Shown here: positions 29,247 through 36,864 of the stretch, in pieces | How positions within the stretch are numbered: the first letter of the stretch is position 1 | How the letters are laid out: each line of letters begins with the position of its first letter | Source: Deinococcus hopiensis KR-140 | GTDB taxonomy: Bacteria; Deinococcota; Deinococci; Deinococcales; Deinococcaceae | Length of the DNA: 64,000 bases | Direction of reading: 5' to 3' | NCBI RefSeq assembly: GCF_900176165.1 | Contig: NZ_FWWU01000005.1 | Span: forward strand, 124,001-188,000 | Notes under the pieces: model-generated | Databases searched by the model: none | What the model saw: only the letters and a program-made list of their open reading frames with translations | What the model was told of the DNA's origin: nothing | Made by a program: the position numbers and the translations under genes

Positions 29247-29356
29247 GAACCGCTCACAACCTGGGCATCAACGCCTCACTGCTGCGAAAGCGGGTGAGCG
29301 CCGAGCAGGAGAAGGGGGAGCCGGTGTACCGGGCGCGAGGCCGGTCAAGGTTCTGA
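29247..29356 (+). pseudogene. IS3-type OrfA transposase fragment
   Basis: Encodes 'AHNLGINASLLRKRVSAEQE' and 'GEPVYRARGR', matching the second half of the IS3 OrfA helix-turn-helix region (L-G-I-N-x-x-L-L-R-x-W). No start and no OrfB. It abuts the end of the octapeptide gene. Confidence 0.55.
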
Positions 29357-29764
29357 CTGCACGGACCATGCCGTTCGGTCCGACCCTGGGCAGGGCGGCA
29401 TCGGGCTTGCGCCAGCCATGACCTGGCAACCAGACGCGGGTGTCGCGCGGCAGGCTGAGGGGATTGAACACGGGAGCAAGCTGGACGAGCAGCAGGCTGT
29501 CCGTGTTGCCGCGAAAGTTTTCGGGCGCACGGCCCCTGGCGCACGGTGGTCAGGCGCGACACCCGCAATGAGACGGTTGACCGCTTCGGTTGGTGGACGT
29601 GGCCTCAGTCCGAAGCGCTGGGCGTGAAGGGGAGTGGTCTGGCCTGCACCGGTGGCGGGTCGCGTCACTGCCCTCACGCCCGGGCACAGGGGAGTGACAG
29701 CAAGGAACACGGCGAGGGCGAACACCACAGAACGCTGGACGAGAAGGGGGAGGGGCACCTTCAT
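29268..29764 (-). pseudogene. Decayed exported protein, possibly LysM-type
   Basis: ATG 29764 starts a convincing signal peptide ('VFALAVFLAVTPLCPGVRA'). The coding sense then moves between frames: 'TARKLSRQHG'-like and 'FNPLSLPRDTRVWLPGHGW' segments resemble a LysM repeat but lie in different frames. At least two frameshifts; not functional. The LysM call is weak. Confidence 0.4.
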
Positions 29765-29872
29765 CCTTTCAGCGGGCGTTGTTGCAGGACGCAGGGGAGA
29801 GACCTGTGAACCCAGTGGATCACGGCTGACGGCACGGCGCTGGTCCTGTGAATCGCCTGTTTTCTAAAGGCT

Positions 29873-30000
29873 TAGAGCATTTGTCCGAATTACGCTGTGA
29901 GGGGTGCCCTTTCCCTCACGGCTCCTTTCTCCTGTATCCTCCTTCAAGCTCGCTCACGCCGCTCGGTTAAGAAGAAGTCCTCTTTTTGACAAACGCTCTA
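29873..30000. mobile_element. 128-bp MITE of the IS630 type
   Basis: Terminal inverted repeats TAGAGCATTTGTC (29873-29885) and GACAAACGCTCTA (29988-30000), 12 of 13 positions paired, with TA at both outer ends as in IS630/Tc1 target duplication. No coding capacity. The first 11 bases match the end of the IS630 remnant at 16651, so that family (an active copy elsewhere) probably mobilised it. Confidence 0.75.
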
Positions 30001-30194
30001 AAGCCTATTCGAAGCCAGACTGCGGCCCTGATCACCAGAGCTGGCCTGATGCCCGCACCGCTTTGGATATGGAGCGGAGACGTCCTGTACGTTCGGCTTC
30101 TCCTTTTTCAGGCCTGTCAGCCTGCATACGACGTGGCGAGGGCTGGAAAACGTGGATGAACAGAACAGTCGGGAAGGCCGGCAGCCCGACCGAT

Positions 30195-31325
30195 CTAGCC
30201 GGGGAGGCGTTTTACCTCAGCGCTGGGAAGGCTGGTCCACCAATGGGCATAGCGGCGGTAAACGTCCGGGTCACGCTTGGCCAGAAACGCCACGAGCGCT
30301 TCTGCCTCCGAGGCCAATCCTGCCCACGTGGCCTCGGACAACGGATGGAACGCCGTGGCTTCGATCCCTCCGCTGACCGGACGCCACACGCCCGCCACGT
30401 ACCCATCCACCAGCAGGGTGGGGAGAACATCACCGTTCTGCCGGATGACCAAACGCCGGTAGGCTGGGGGGATGATGCGGCTGCGGTCCTGGTAAGCCAG
30501 CAGGGTGCTGTCCCACATGGGGAGCAGTCTTGGTGAGGCGGGCGTGTCCTCATCCGGCAACCACCCGTCAGGCAAATCATACAACTCCGACCCATCCGGC
30601 CCCTGGCGCTTGCGCAGCTCATCCCCCAGCAGGTCCAGGGCCTTCCGAACCACCGTCCGGGTAAGCCGGGTGAACTGCGCGACGTCCTGAACAGAGGCTG
30701 GGCCGAACGCTTCCAGATAACGCCGCACCAGATGCTGTACGGCCTCAGCGTAACGTTCAGCCTGAAGCGTCGGGCGAGCCGTGACGAATGAGGGCCGGAA
30801 ACCAAACGACCAGGGCCAGGCGGTCGGGGCATGCCATAAGGGGGCAAAAGTCCGCAGGGCCCACCACACCCCAGGATGTTGGAACCCCAAGTGGGCCGCG
30901 AGCATTCCCTCAATCTCCACTTTTGTGCGGGGTTGGGCCGTGAATTCCACCAGGTGAGGCAGAAGGGCGTCGAGGTCGGCGGTGGTCAGGCCGCTCTCGG
31001 TGAAGCGTGGGTCTCCCAGGCGTGAGGCACGCAGGCTCGCCAACATGGCCCCGTGCACTGCCGGGTAGTCGTCGGCGTGCACCACGTGCAAGGTGATGCG
31101 CATCAGTGACGCTTTCACCACCGCCGACGCAGCAAAGCTGGCATCCAGATCCGCTGCCTGGAAGTGGGCCAGGCGGTTCCACAGCGCCACGTAGGGTGAG
31201 GCCGCCTCCTGTGCCTGTAGAGCCATAACGCGGTAAACGCCTTCCGTCACTTCCAGCGCTTCACGCTGCAAGAGAAGCTGTCGTCCAAGCGTGGCACGGT
31301 TGAGTTGCTTCGCGGAGAGAATCAT
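30195..31325 (-). CDS. Winged-helix DNA-binding domain protein (AlkX/YcaQ-like, HTH_42)
   Basis: 376 aa. Contains the family pattern 'QLNRATLGRQLLLQREALEV', 'RVMALQAQEAASPYVALWNRL', 'LMRITLHVVHADDY' and the late 'LLPMWDSTLLAY' and 'LPTLLVDGYVAGVW'. Relatives are winged-helix proteins, some with DNA glycosylase activity on crosslinks or alkylated bases; the function here is not proven. ATG 31325 starts at the conserved N-terminus. Confidence 0.82.
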   Translation of the reverse strand: MILSAKQLNRATLGRQLLLQREALEVTEGVYRVMALQAQEAASPYVALWNRLAHFQAADLDASFAASAVVKASLMRITLHVVHADDYPAVHGAMLASLRASRLGDPRFTESGLTTADLDALLPHLVEFTAQPRTKVEIEGMLAAHLGFQHPGVWWALRTFAPLWHAPTAWPWSFGFRPSFVTARPTLQAERYAEAVQHLVRRYLEAFGPASVQDVAQFTRLTRTVVRKALDLLGDELRKRQGPDGSELYDLPDGWLPDEDTPASPRLLPMWDSTLLAYQDRSRIIPPAYRRLVIRQNGDVLPTLLVDGYVAGVWRPVSGGIEATAFHPLSEATWAGLASEAEALVAFLAKRDPDVYRRYAHWWTSLPSAEVKRLPG

Positions 31326-31711
31326 GTGGAGACCGCACCCTCACTTCCACCATATTGAAAGCCGGACAAAATTCATAGGGACCAAGAAGCTTGTCTATGA
31401 GGGGTTTTTCCCATGTCTGTTGCAGCGGTTGGCGCGTGGTCTGCCAGGTGAGGTCTGCAGCGCACAAGCGCTGTACGCCCAGCAAGATGGTCTTCTTCCC
31501 CGGTGGTCGATTTTTATGGGGGATAGCGCCTCCCAGATGAGCGAGCATCCGGCATCCTTTGCTTTCACCGTGACGGGGACTGGGGAAACCCCTTCCTCGA
31601 ATTCCCAGCTCTCTACACCCTGCGCGAACGCGCCCGCCGTGCGGCAAGGGGCATGGCGAGGTCGACCTGGACGTGAGCTCCTTCCGTGACGTTCCGCGGA
31701 AATCCACAGGT
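31326..31711. other. Interval without a supported gene
   Basis: Between a winged-helix gene and the 3' end of the HxlR gene, both on the minus strand. Open frames on both strands show no recognisable domain. Confidence 0.35.
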
Positions 31712-32125
31712 TTATCTCGCCTGGTAGGCTTGCCGCGCCAGCCTGATTCTCTCGCGGTGTTGCGCAGCCCACACCCATACCCCGCAGAACGCTTCTCCCA
31801 GACTCAGCCCCATATCCGTCAGCTCGTATTCGACGTGCGGTGGGATCACGGGATATACGGTACGCACCACCAGGCCGTCCGCTTCCATCTGGCGAAGCGT
31901 CTTGGTCAACATCTTCTGGCTGACGCCATCCATGAGCTCTCTCACCCGGGTAAATCGGAGGGGGCCGTGCTCACCGAGGACATCCAGTGCCAGCATGGTC
32001 CACTTGTCGGCAACTCGCCCAATGATTTCTTGAACCAGATCTTCCAGTTCAGCGTCGCTCTGCGAGGCAGGTGAGGTCTGAACGTAGGGTGTGGGTTCTT
32101 GAAGCTCTGAAATCTCGCTGCTCAC
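31712..32125 (-). CDS. HxlR-family transcriptional regulator
   Basis: 137 aa from GTG 32125, chosen because AGGAGA lies 7 nt upstream; an ATG at 32191 would add 22 unconserved residues. The HxlR winged helix is clear: 'DKWTMLALDVLGEHGPLRFTRVRELMDGVSQKMLTKTLRQMEADGLVVR' then 'VEYELTDMGLSL'. Divergent from the SDR gene at 32215, which it likely controls, as is common for HxlR regulators of quinone/aldehyde response. No redox Cys near the N-terminus. Confidence 0.87.
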   Translation of the reverse strand: MSSEISELQEPTPYVQTSPASQSDAELEDLVQEIIGRVADKWTMLALDVLGEHGPLRFTRVRELMDGVSQKMLTKTLRQMEADGLVVRTVYPVIPPHVEYELTDMGLSLGEAFCGVWVWAAQHRERIRLARQAYQAR

Positions 32126-32139
32126 CTTACTCTCCTTCA

Positions 32140-32166
32140 GGTACCTATAGCTCCTTTGGGTGCCTA
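32140..32166. promoter_or_regulatory. Direct repeat between HxlR and SDR genes
   Basis: GGTACCTA (32140-32147) and GGTGCCTA (32159-32166), 19 bp apart, in the divergent promoter region. Candidate HxlR binding site; inferred from position only. Confidence 0.35.
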
Positions 32167-32214
32167 CTTCCCATTGGTTTGTGTCAAGCATACACTCACT
32201 CGCAGGAGGGAACC

Positions 32215-32979
32215 ATGAAATTAACGCAAAAAACCATCCTGATCACGGGAGGGAGCAGTGGTATCGGCCTGGAGTTGGCGAGGCAACTTCAGGCCCGTGG
32301 GAATACCATCATCATCACGGGCCGAGATCAGCACAAGCTCGATGCTGCCCAACGGGAACTTCCAGGCTTACACATGATTCGCAGCGACGTGAGTGAGCCC
32401 AACTCCATCACAGCGCTCCATGCCCACGTGACCGCCCAGTTTCCAGCACTCGACACCCTGATCAACAATGCCGGGATCATGCGCAACTTGAATCTGCACG
32501 ACGACCACGGCCTGATCGAAGTGACCCGGGAGGTTGAGGTCAATCTGATGGGGCCTGTACGCATGATCCAGCAATTTTTGCCGCACTTGAAAACTCGCCC
32601 CGAAGCGCTCATCGTCAACGTTTCCTCCGGACTGGCGTTCGTGCCCTATCCCATCTCACCTATCTACTCGGCCACAAAAGCAGCTCTTCATTCCTATACA
32701 CAGTCGCTGCGCATCCAGCTCGAGGGTACGGGCGTACGGGTGGTCGAACTTGCGCCCCCCGCGACAGAGACGCCACTGTTGCGAGGTGAGTTCGACAGGG
32801 AGATGCAAGGGCAAAGGGTCATGGACGTGAAGGTGTTGGTCAAGCAGACCTTGGCTGGGATTGAAGGAGGCAGGGTAGATATCCGTCCGGGGTTGAGCAA
32901 CGTAATGAGCGCGATGGGCCGTATTGCTCCTGGATTTATGCTGCGACAACTGGCGAACTCCACGAGACCCAAAAATTGA
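32215..32979 (+). CDS. Short-chain dehydrogenase/reductase, DltE-like
   Basis: 254 aa. NAD(P) site 'TILITGGSSGIGLELA' near the N-terminus, 'NNAGIM' strand, catalytic Ser in 'IVNVSSGLAF' and 'YSATKAALH' (Y-x-x-x-K). ATG 32215 has AGGAGGG 4 nt upstream. Soluble oxidoreductase of unknown substrate; divergent from an HxlR regulator. Confidence 0.9.
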   Translation: MKLTQKTILITGGSSGIGLELARQLQARGNTIIITGRDQHKLDAAQRELPGLHMIRSDVSEPNSITALHAHVTAQFPALDTLINNAGIMRNLNLHDDHGLIEVTREVEVNLMGPVRMIQQFLPHLKTRPEALIVNVSSGLAFVPYPISPIYSATKAALHSYTQSLRIQLEGTGVRVVELAPPATETPLLRGEFDREMQGQRVMDVKVLVKQTLAGIEGGRVDIRPGLSNVMSAMGRIAPGFMLRQLANSTRPKN

Positions 32980-33243
32980 ATGTACCTCGTCTGATCAAGA
33001 ATCAGATCGAGTTCGCTCTCCGGGAGGAAGGACACGGCAAAGCGTGCAAACAGAGCCTCGGGAAATGAAAATTGCATGTTCTCCTTGAAGACGCTGGTAC
33101 CGTGTAAATCATCCAGATGGCAATGTGCCGCGGTGACTCGCGGCGCAGTAGGACGCGACAGGGAACGGGCATTCATGGGTATGGACAGACAGGACGTCCC
33201 TGGAGACGGAAGCCCCGGTTGCGCGTGATGGAATTACTCGTCG
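32980..33243. other. Interval with a minus-strand coding fragment
   Basis: Minus strand 32980-33076 gives 'MQFSFPEALFARFAVSFLPE' and a further 15 residues before a stop; unrecognised, possibly the start of a lost gene. Nothing else seen. Confidence 0.3.
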
Positions 33244-33534
33244 ATGAATCTTAGCCAGGCCAATGCCGGCTTCCTGATCCCAAGGCTGGCAGGTGGCTTG
33301 ATCGTGGCATTGCTCGTCATCGTCTTCACTCATAACATGCCTCTGCCCTGGAAAGTCATCTACCGGGATTTTAGGAGTTTAATGCCTTTAAAAAAATTTT
33401 GGCCTAAAAATGACCTCGACAACCTTAAATCGTGCAGGATTGTTCTATGTCAGTCAAGTGAAGGCATTAGATATTACAGGCTCCTGGAGTATAGCAAGAA
33501 AATTTTGAATGACGGAAACCAAAATTTTTACTGA
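33244..33534 (+). CDS. Small putative membrane protein, low GC
   Basis: 96 aa. 'FLIPRLAGGLIVALLVIVF' is one likely membrane helix near the N-terminus; the rest is Lys/Asn-rich and AT-rich, unlike the surroundings. No clear ribosome binding site. It could be a transferred gene or chance. Confidence 0.25.
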   Translation: MNLSQANAGFLIPRLAGGLIVALLVIVFTHNMPLPWKVIYRDFRSLMPLKKFWPKNDLDNLKSCRIVLCQSSEGIRYYRLLEYSKKILNDGNQNFY

Positions 33535-33605
33535 GAATGTACCAAATGATCTACTTCAGTCCAGAAATATAGGAAGGATTGCGCAGCACATAAGATTAGA
33601 GGCAA

Positions 33606-33640
33606 CTACTTGCCACGAGGGCGGCCCTCGTGGTAAGTAG
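33606..33640. repeat. Head-to-head 16-bp inverted repeat, IS-end-like
   Basis: Arms 33606-33621 and 33625-33640 (15 of 16 paired) around CGG. The right arm CCCTCGTGGTAAGTAG recurs with one or two changes at 39702-39717. This looks like IS terminal repeats lying back to back. Confidence 0.55.
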
Positions 33641-33659
33641 GGATCATCCGGAAATAGGT

Positions 33660-33735
33660 CACTGTTTTAGCTGGGAGTCGTGCGGCACGCTAAAAAGGTG
33701 CGACTGACAGATAAGCAATGGTCCATCCTCTAGTT
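33660..33735 (+). pseudogene. IS5/IS4-type transposase N-terminal fragment
   Basis: Encodes 'VRLTDKQWSIL' then a stop; L-T-D-x-Q-W-x-x-L is the typical opening of IS5-group transposases. Lies ~50 nt inside the terminal-repeat-like arm at 33625. The rest of the element is gone. 33736-33853 holds nothing further. Confidence 0.5.
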
Positions 33736-33853
33736 ACAAAGCATCTTGCTTTTACCACTACTTCTTGGTGGACCAGGATTGATTCTCTATGGATTTAAGC
33801 CCTTAATCTCCCACTCACTTCTGGCTTGATCACCCTTATAGCTCTGCTCACGA

Positions 33854-34303
33854 TCAATGCACGGACTGGTTTGCGTCCAAGCTGAGTTGCTGAGCGACCT
33901 GATTGAGCACGCTGAGTTGCTCGGGGGTGAGTTTTGAAATGAAGTAGCGGTGTACGGCCTCGTCGTGGACGGGTTGGCCTTGCCGTTGCAGTGCGCGTCC
34001 TTGCTCGGTGGTGGTGACCAGGACGCCCTTGTTGGGGGCGGGTTGGCGCTCGAGCAGGCCCCGTTCCTCCATACGGGTGAGCAGATGCGAGAGACGGCTT
34101 TTATGCCAGCCGGTCATTTCGCTGAGTTCGCTTTGACGTAAGGTGCCTTTGCCAATGTCTTGCAGGCGAGTGAGGACGCCGTACTCGGCACCGCTGAGGG
34201 TGGTGGCCTGGGTGAGGTCGCGGTGAACAAGGGTGCTGATTTCGTCGCCCATTTTGCGGAAGGCACGCCAGGTGCGGAGTTGTTCGGGGGTGAGGGGGGT
34301 CAT
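33854..34303 (-). CDS. MarR-family transcriptional regulator
   Basis: 149 aa. Winged helix 'LSGAEYGVLTRLQDIGKGTLRQSELSEMTGWHKSRLSHLLTRMEERGLLER' with the beta-wing 'NKGVLVTTTEQGRAL'. ATG 34303 has TACCAT 6 nt upstream on this strand and no ribosome binding site: leaderless. The open frame upstream of it belongs to the opposite-strand gene. Divergent from a TetX-like monooxygenase across a 60-bp gap holding two palindromes; likely represses both genes. Confidence 0.9.
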   Translation of the reverse strand: MTPLTPEQLRTWRAFRKMGDEISTLVHRDLTQATTLSGAEYGVLTRLQDIGKGTLRQSELSEMTGWHKSRLSHLLTRMEERGLLERQPAPNKGVLVTTTEQGRALQRQGQPVHDEAVHRYFISKLTPEQLSVLNQVAQQLSLDANQSVH

Positions 34304-34323
34304 GGAAGGATGGTAGCGAAACA

Positions 34324-34343
34324 GAGGTTGACATATCAACCTC
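34324..34343. promoter_or_regulatory. MarR operator 1, over the -35 box
   Basis: GAGGTTGA-CATA-TCAACCTC, 8-bp perfect arms. It covers the TTGACA at 34328-34333 of the monooxygenase promoter. Confidence 0.7.
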
Positions 34344-34356
34344 AGGTGCTTACTGT
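34328..34356 (+). promoter_or_regulatory. Consensus promoter of the TetX-like gene
   Basis: TTGACA (34328-34333), 17-bp spacer, TACTGT (34351-34356), then 7 nt to ATG 34364. Predicts a leaderless mRNA. Confidence 0.75.
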
Positions 34357-34373
34357 GGTTGTCATGACAACCA
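34356..34373. promoter_or_regulatory. MarR operator 2, over the start codon
   Basis: TGGTTGTCATGACAACCA, a perfect 18-bp palindrome containing ATG 34364. Shares GGTTGnCAT--CAACC with operator 1; centres are 31 bp apart, close to three helical turns. Confidence 0.7.
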
Positions 34374-35524
34374 ACCGTGACCACACCCCGAAGCGAATTG
34401 CCATCATCGGTGCCGGCCCTGGCGGCCTCGTCCTCGCCCGCATCCTGCAAAACCACGGCCTCAACCCCACCGTCTACGAGCAAGAACCCCACCCGCACCA
34501 CCGCCCCCAGGGCGGCACCCTCGACCTCCACCCTGACAGCGGCCAGATCGCCATTCAAACTGCTCGCCTCGAAACCGAATTCCGCGCCCTCGCCCGTTAC
34601 GAAGACCAGGACACCCGCCTCCTCGACCGACATGCCAATGTCCTCTTCGAGGAACATCCTCAGGACGGCGAAGGCCCTTGCCCCGAGATCGACCGCACCG
34701 ACCTCCGAAACCTGCTCCTCGATGCTCTCAAGCCCAACACCGTCTGCTGGAACCACAAAGTGCAGCACATCCAACCCGTCGGGACTGGTCTCCACACCAT
34801 TACCTTCGAAAACGGGCACCGTGAAACCTTCGATCTGGTCGTTGGTGCCGATGGGGCCTGGTCCCGCGTGCGCCCCTTGCTGTCCGGCGCCCAGCCGGAA
34901 TACAGCGGCGTCACCTTCATCGAAATCGGGATCGATGACGCTGACCGGAAGCACCCGGATATCGCCAAGTTGGTCGGACACGGCAGCATGTTCGCTCTGG
35001 GAGACAACAAAGGCCTCATCGCCCAACGCAACGCCCACGCGCACATCCGCGTCTACGTCGCTCTCCGCGTTCCCTTCAACTGGTGCGAACAGGAACACCT
35101 CGATCCCAGTGACCCCATCAAAATGCGCGAACGTCTCCTCAAGGAATTCGGTGACTGGGACCCGCAGTTGCTGGCCCTGATCGAGCACTGCGAGGACTCC
35201 TTCGTCCTGCGCCGCATTAACGCGCTCCCCATTGGCCACCGCTGGGACTTTACGTCTGGGGTGACACTGCTTGGGGACGCCGCGCACCTGATGTCTCCTT
35301 TCGCGGGTCAGGGGGCGAACCTGGCCATGCTCGATGCGACGGACCTGGCGCTCGCTATCATTGAATCAAGCACACTTGAGGAAGCCCTGCAGCGGTACGA
35401 ACCATTGATCCTGGCACGTGCCGAAGAAGCGGCATTACAGTCAGCGGGAGGGCTGAAAAACGCCATCAGCAGCGACGCGCCCACAGGCACCCTGCAGCAC
35501 ATGACCCAGCGAGCGAATAGCTGA
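34364..35524 (+). CDS. FAD-dependent monooxygenase, Tet(X)-like
   Basis: 386 aa class A flavin monooxygenase. Rossmann site 'IAIIGAGPGGLVLARILQNHG', then 'QGGTLDLHPDSGQIAIQTA' and 'EIDRTDLRNLLLDALKPNTVCWN', which resemble Tet(X) tetracycline-inactivating enzymes more than aromatic hydroxylases. The FAD motif is 'VTLLGDAAHLMSPFAGQGANLAM'. NADPH-dependent hydroxylation of a planar polycyclic substrate is likely; activity on tetracyclines is only a possibility. Controlled by the divergent MarR gene, which fits a ligand-induced detoxifying enzyme. Confidence 0.88.
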   Translation: MTTNRDHTPKRIAIIGAGPGGLVLARILQNHGLNPTVYEQEPHPHHRPQGGTLDLHPDSGQIAIQTARLETEFRALARYEDQDTRLLDRHANVLFEEHPQDGEGPCPEIDRTDLRNLLLDALKPNTVCWNHKVQHIQPVGTGLHTITFENGHRETFDLVVGADGAWSRVRPLLSGAQPEYSGVTFIEIGIDDADRKHPDIAKLVGHGSMFALGDNKGLIAQRNAHAHIRVYVALRVPFNWCEQEHLDPSDPIKMRERLLKEFGDWDPQLLALIEHCEDSFVLRRINALPIGHRWDFTSGVTLLGDAAHLMSPFAGQGANLAMLDATDLALAIIESSTLEEALQRYEPLILARAEEAALQSAGGLKNAISSDAPTGTLQHMTQRANS

Positions 35525-35672
35525 TACGGCGTCCGTGGGTCGTTGCCTTCGTGCGTGTTCTGTCTGTTCGGCGTGCATCCGTTGCGCATGCGAAAGCCGC
35601 TATGGAATGCCGTACAGGTTAAATGCGTGCTGGACAGACAAAAATCACCTGCCTTGGATCCGGCTGCATAAT

Positions 35673-35701
35673 TTGACAACACGTGAATACCGGCCTATAT
35701 T
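35673..35701 (+). promoter_or_regulatory. Strong promoter of hairpin RNA copy 1
   Basis: TTGACA (35673-35678), 17-bp spacer, TATATT (35696-35701). No coding sequence follows on this strand; a short hairpin does. Confidence 0.65.
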
Positions 35702-35740
35702 AGAGAAATCAAGGCGGCCTCCGGGTCGCCTTCTCCTTTT
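35702..35740 (+). ncRNA. Putative short hairpin RNA, copy 1
   Basis: Directly after the -10 box. AAGGCG at 35711 pairs with CGCCTT ending at 35732, with inner CC/GG pairs, followed by CTCCTTTT. Bases 35700-35734 are identical to 52551-52585. The transcript would be about 30-40 nt and end at its own hairpin. Downstream lies only the 3' end of a minus-strand gene. Confidence 0.5.
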
Positions 35741-35749
35741 GGACCGATC

Positions 35750-36850
35750 TCAACGGTACACACTGCGGATGTCTGCCGCGTCCACATGCATGGGTGGCAG
35801 ACGTTGCCCCTCCAGCCCCTGCTTTGCTCCTGTGATTCTCAAGATCAGCTGGGTCGGCACTCTTTCCAGAAGACGAGCAGAGTCCGTCATGCGGGGCAAG
35901 TTCAGGGCACGAAGCGGGCCCGGAGTCTGCAGGAGATGGAGAGCCGCGGCGGCGGTTCTGCTTCCCGCCTGGTTAGGAGACGCACCCAATGTGCGCGCAC
36001 TCGGTGCGTCACCCAAATCCAACGAGACCAACCGCGGGTGCGAGGAAGTCGCCTCAAGCAGCAATGCGAGGCCATCATCCCCGATCCCACAACTCGCCAG
36101 GCCCAAAAATTCCAAGGTCATATTGCGCTTCAGAGCAGCGGCAATGCCCTGACCCCCCGCAGGACCCAGATGATTCACGCTCAAGTACAAGCCTTTTAAG
36201 CTTGGGTGATCTTCCAGCACCGCAACCAGCTCGGGCAGAATGCTGGAAGTCAACGCATTGCCACTCAGGTACAAATACTCTAAAGATCGATTACCGACCG
36301 CCAGCGCTTGCAGAATCGCTCGAGCGCCTTCGTCACCGATTGCGGTGTGCACCAGATCCAGGGTGCGTAGCGTGGACGTCTCTGTGAGGAGCTGGGCCAG
36401 GATCTGAGCGCCTTCTCGCCCAAGAGGGTTGCGCTTGAGCCACAGTGCTCTCACCTCAGGCTGCACCCGAATAGCGTCCGCCAGGGCCTGAGCTCCAGCT
36501 GCGCGGATAAGGTTACAGCCGAGGTACACCGTTCGAAGCGGCCGCACCTTGACCAGATCTGCGACGTGCGCTGCCCCTTCATCTCCAATGCCATTGGTCC
36601 CGAGCAACAAACTCTGTACGGCATTGTTGTTCCGCAACGCCTCCGTCACGGCTTGGCATCCCAGGACGCCCGCATCCTGCTTGCACAGGTCCAGCCGGCC
36701 ATCTGCTCGCAGGGTGCCGCGCGGAAAGACCTCGTCGTCCACAACAGGGGTATTGGCCTGCAGACGCTCCAGAAGAGGGCCGAATGCCTGCAGGTCAGGA
36801 AGCGGGACCTCATGAACGGGACACTGAACTTGCGGAAGGACCTCTGACAT
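35750..36850 (-). CDS. Leucine-rich repeat protein, ribonuclease-inhibitor type
   Basis: 366 aa from ATG 36850 (AGAGGA 7 nt upstream). About nine 28-residue LRRs of the RNase-inhibitor type ('LLLGTNGIGDEGAAHVADLV', 'LWLKRNPLGREGAQILAQLL', 'LDLVHTAIGDEGARAILQAL', 'LYLSGNALTSSILPEL') between residues ~75 and 320. No signal peptide or enzymatic domain; a protein-binding scaffold. Starts 14 nt after the stop of the SDR gene, so the two form an operon. Confidence 0.85.
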   Translation of the reverse strand: MSEVLPQVQCPVHEVPLPDLQAFGPLLERLQANTPVVDDEVFPRGTLRADGRLDLCKQDAGVLGCQAVTEALRNNNAVQSLLLGTNGIGDEGAAHVADLVKVRPLRTVYLGCNLIRAAGAQALADAIRVQPEVRALWLKRNPLGREGAQILAQLLTETSTLRTLDLVHTAIGDEGARAILQALAVGNRSLEYLYLSGNALTSSILPELVAVLEDHPSLKGLYLSVNHLGPAGGQGIAAALKRNMTLEFLGLASCGIGDDGLALLLEATSSHPRLVSLDLGDAPSARTLGASPNQAGSRTAAAALHLLQTPGPLRALNLPRMTDSARLLERVPTQLILRITGAKQGLEGQRLPPMHVDAADIRSVYR

Positions 36851-36864
36851 GGGCGTTCCTCTCT

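Noticed and set aside
34304..35287. N-terminal extension of the MarR frame
   Set aside because: The extension is antisense to the TetX-like gene; a -10 box and ATG at 34303 mark the true start.
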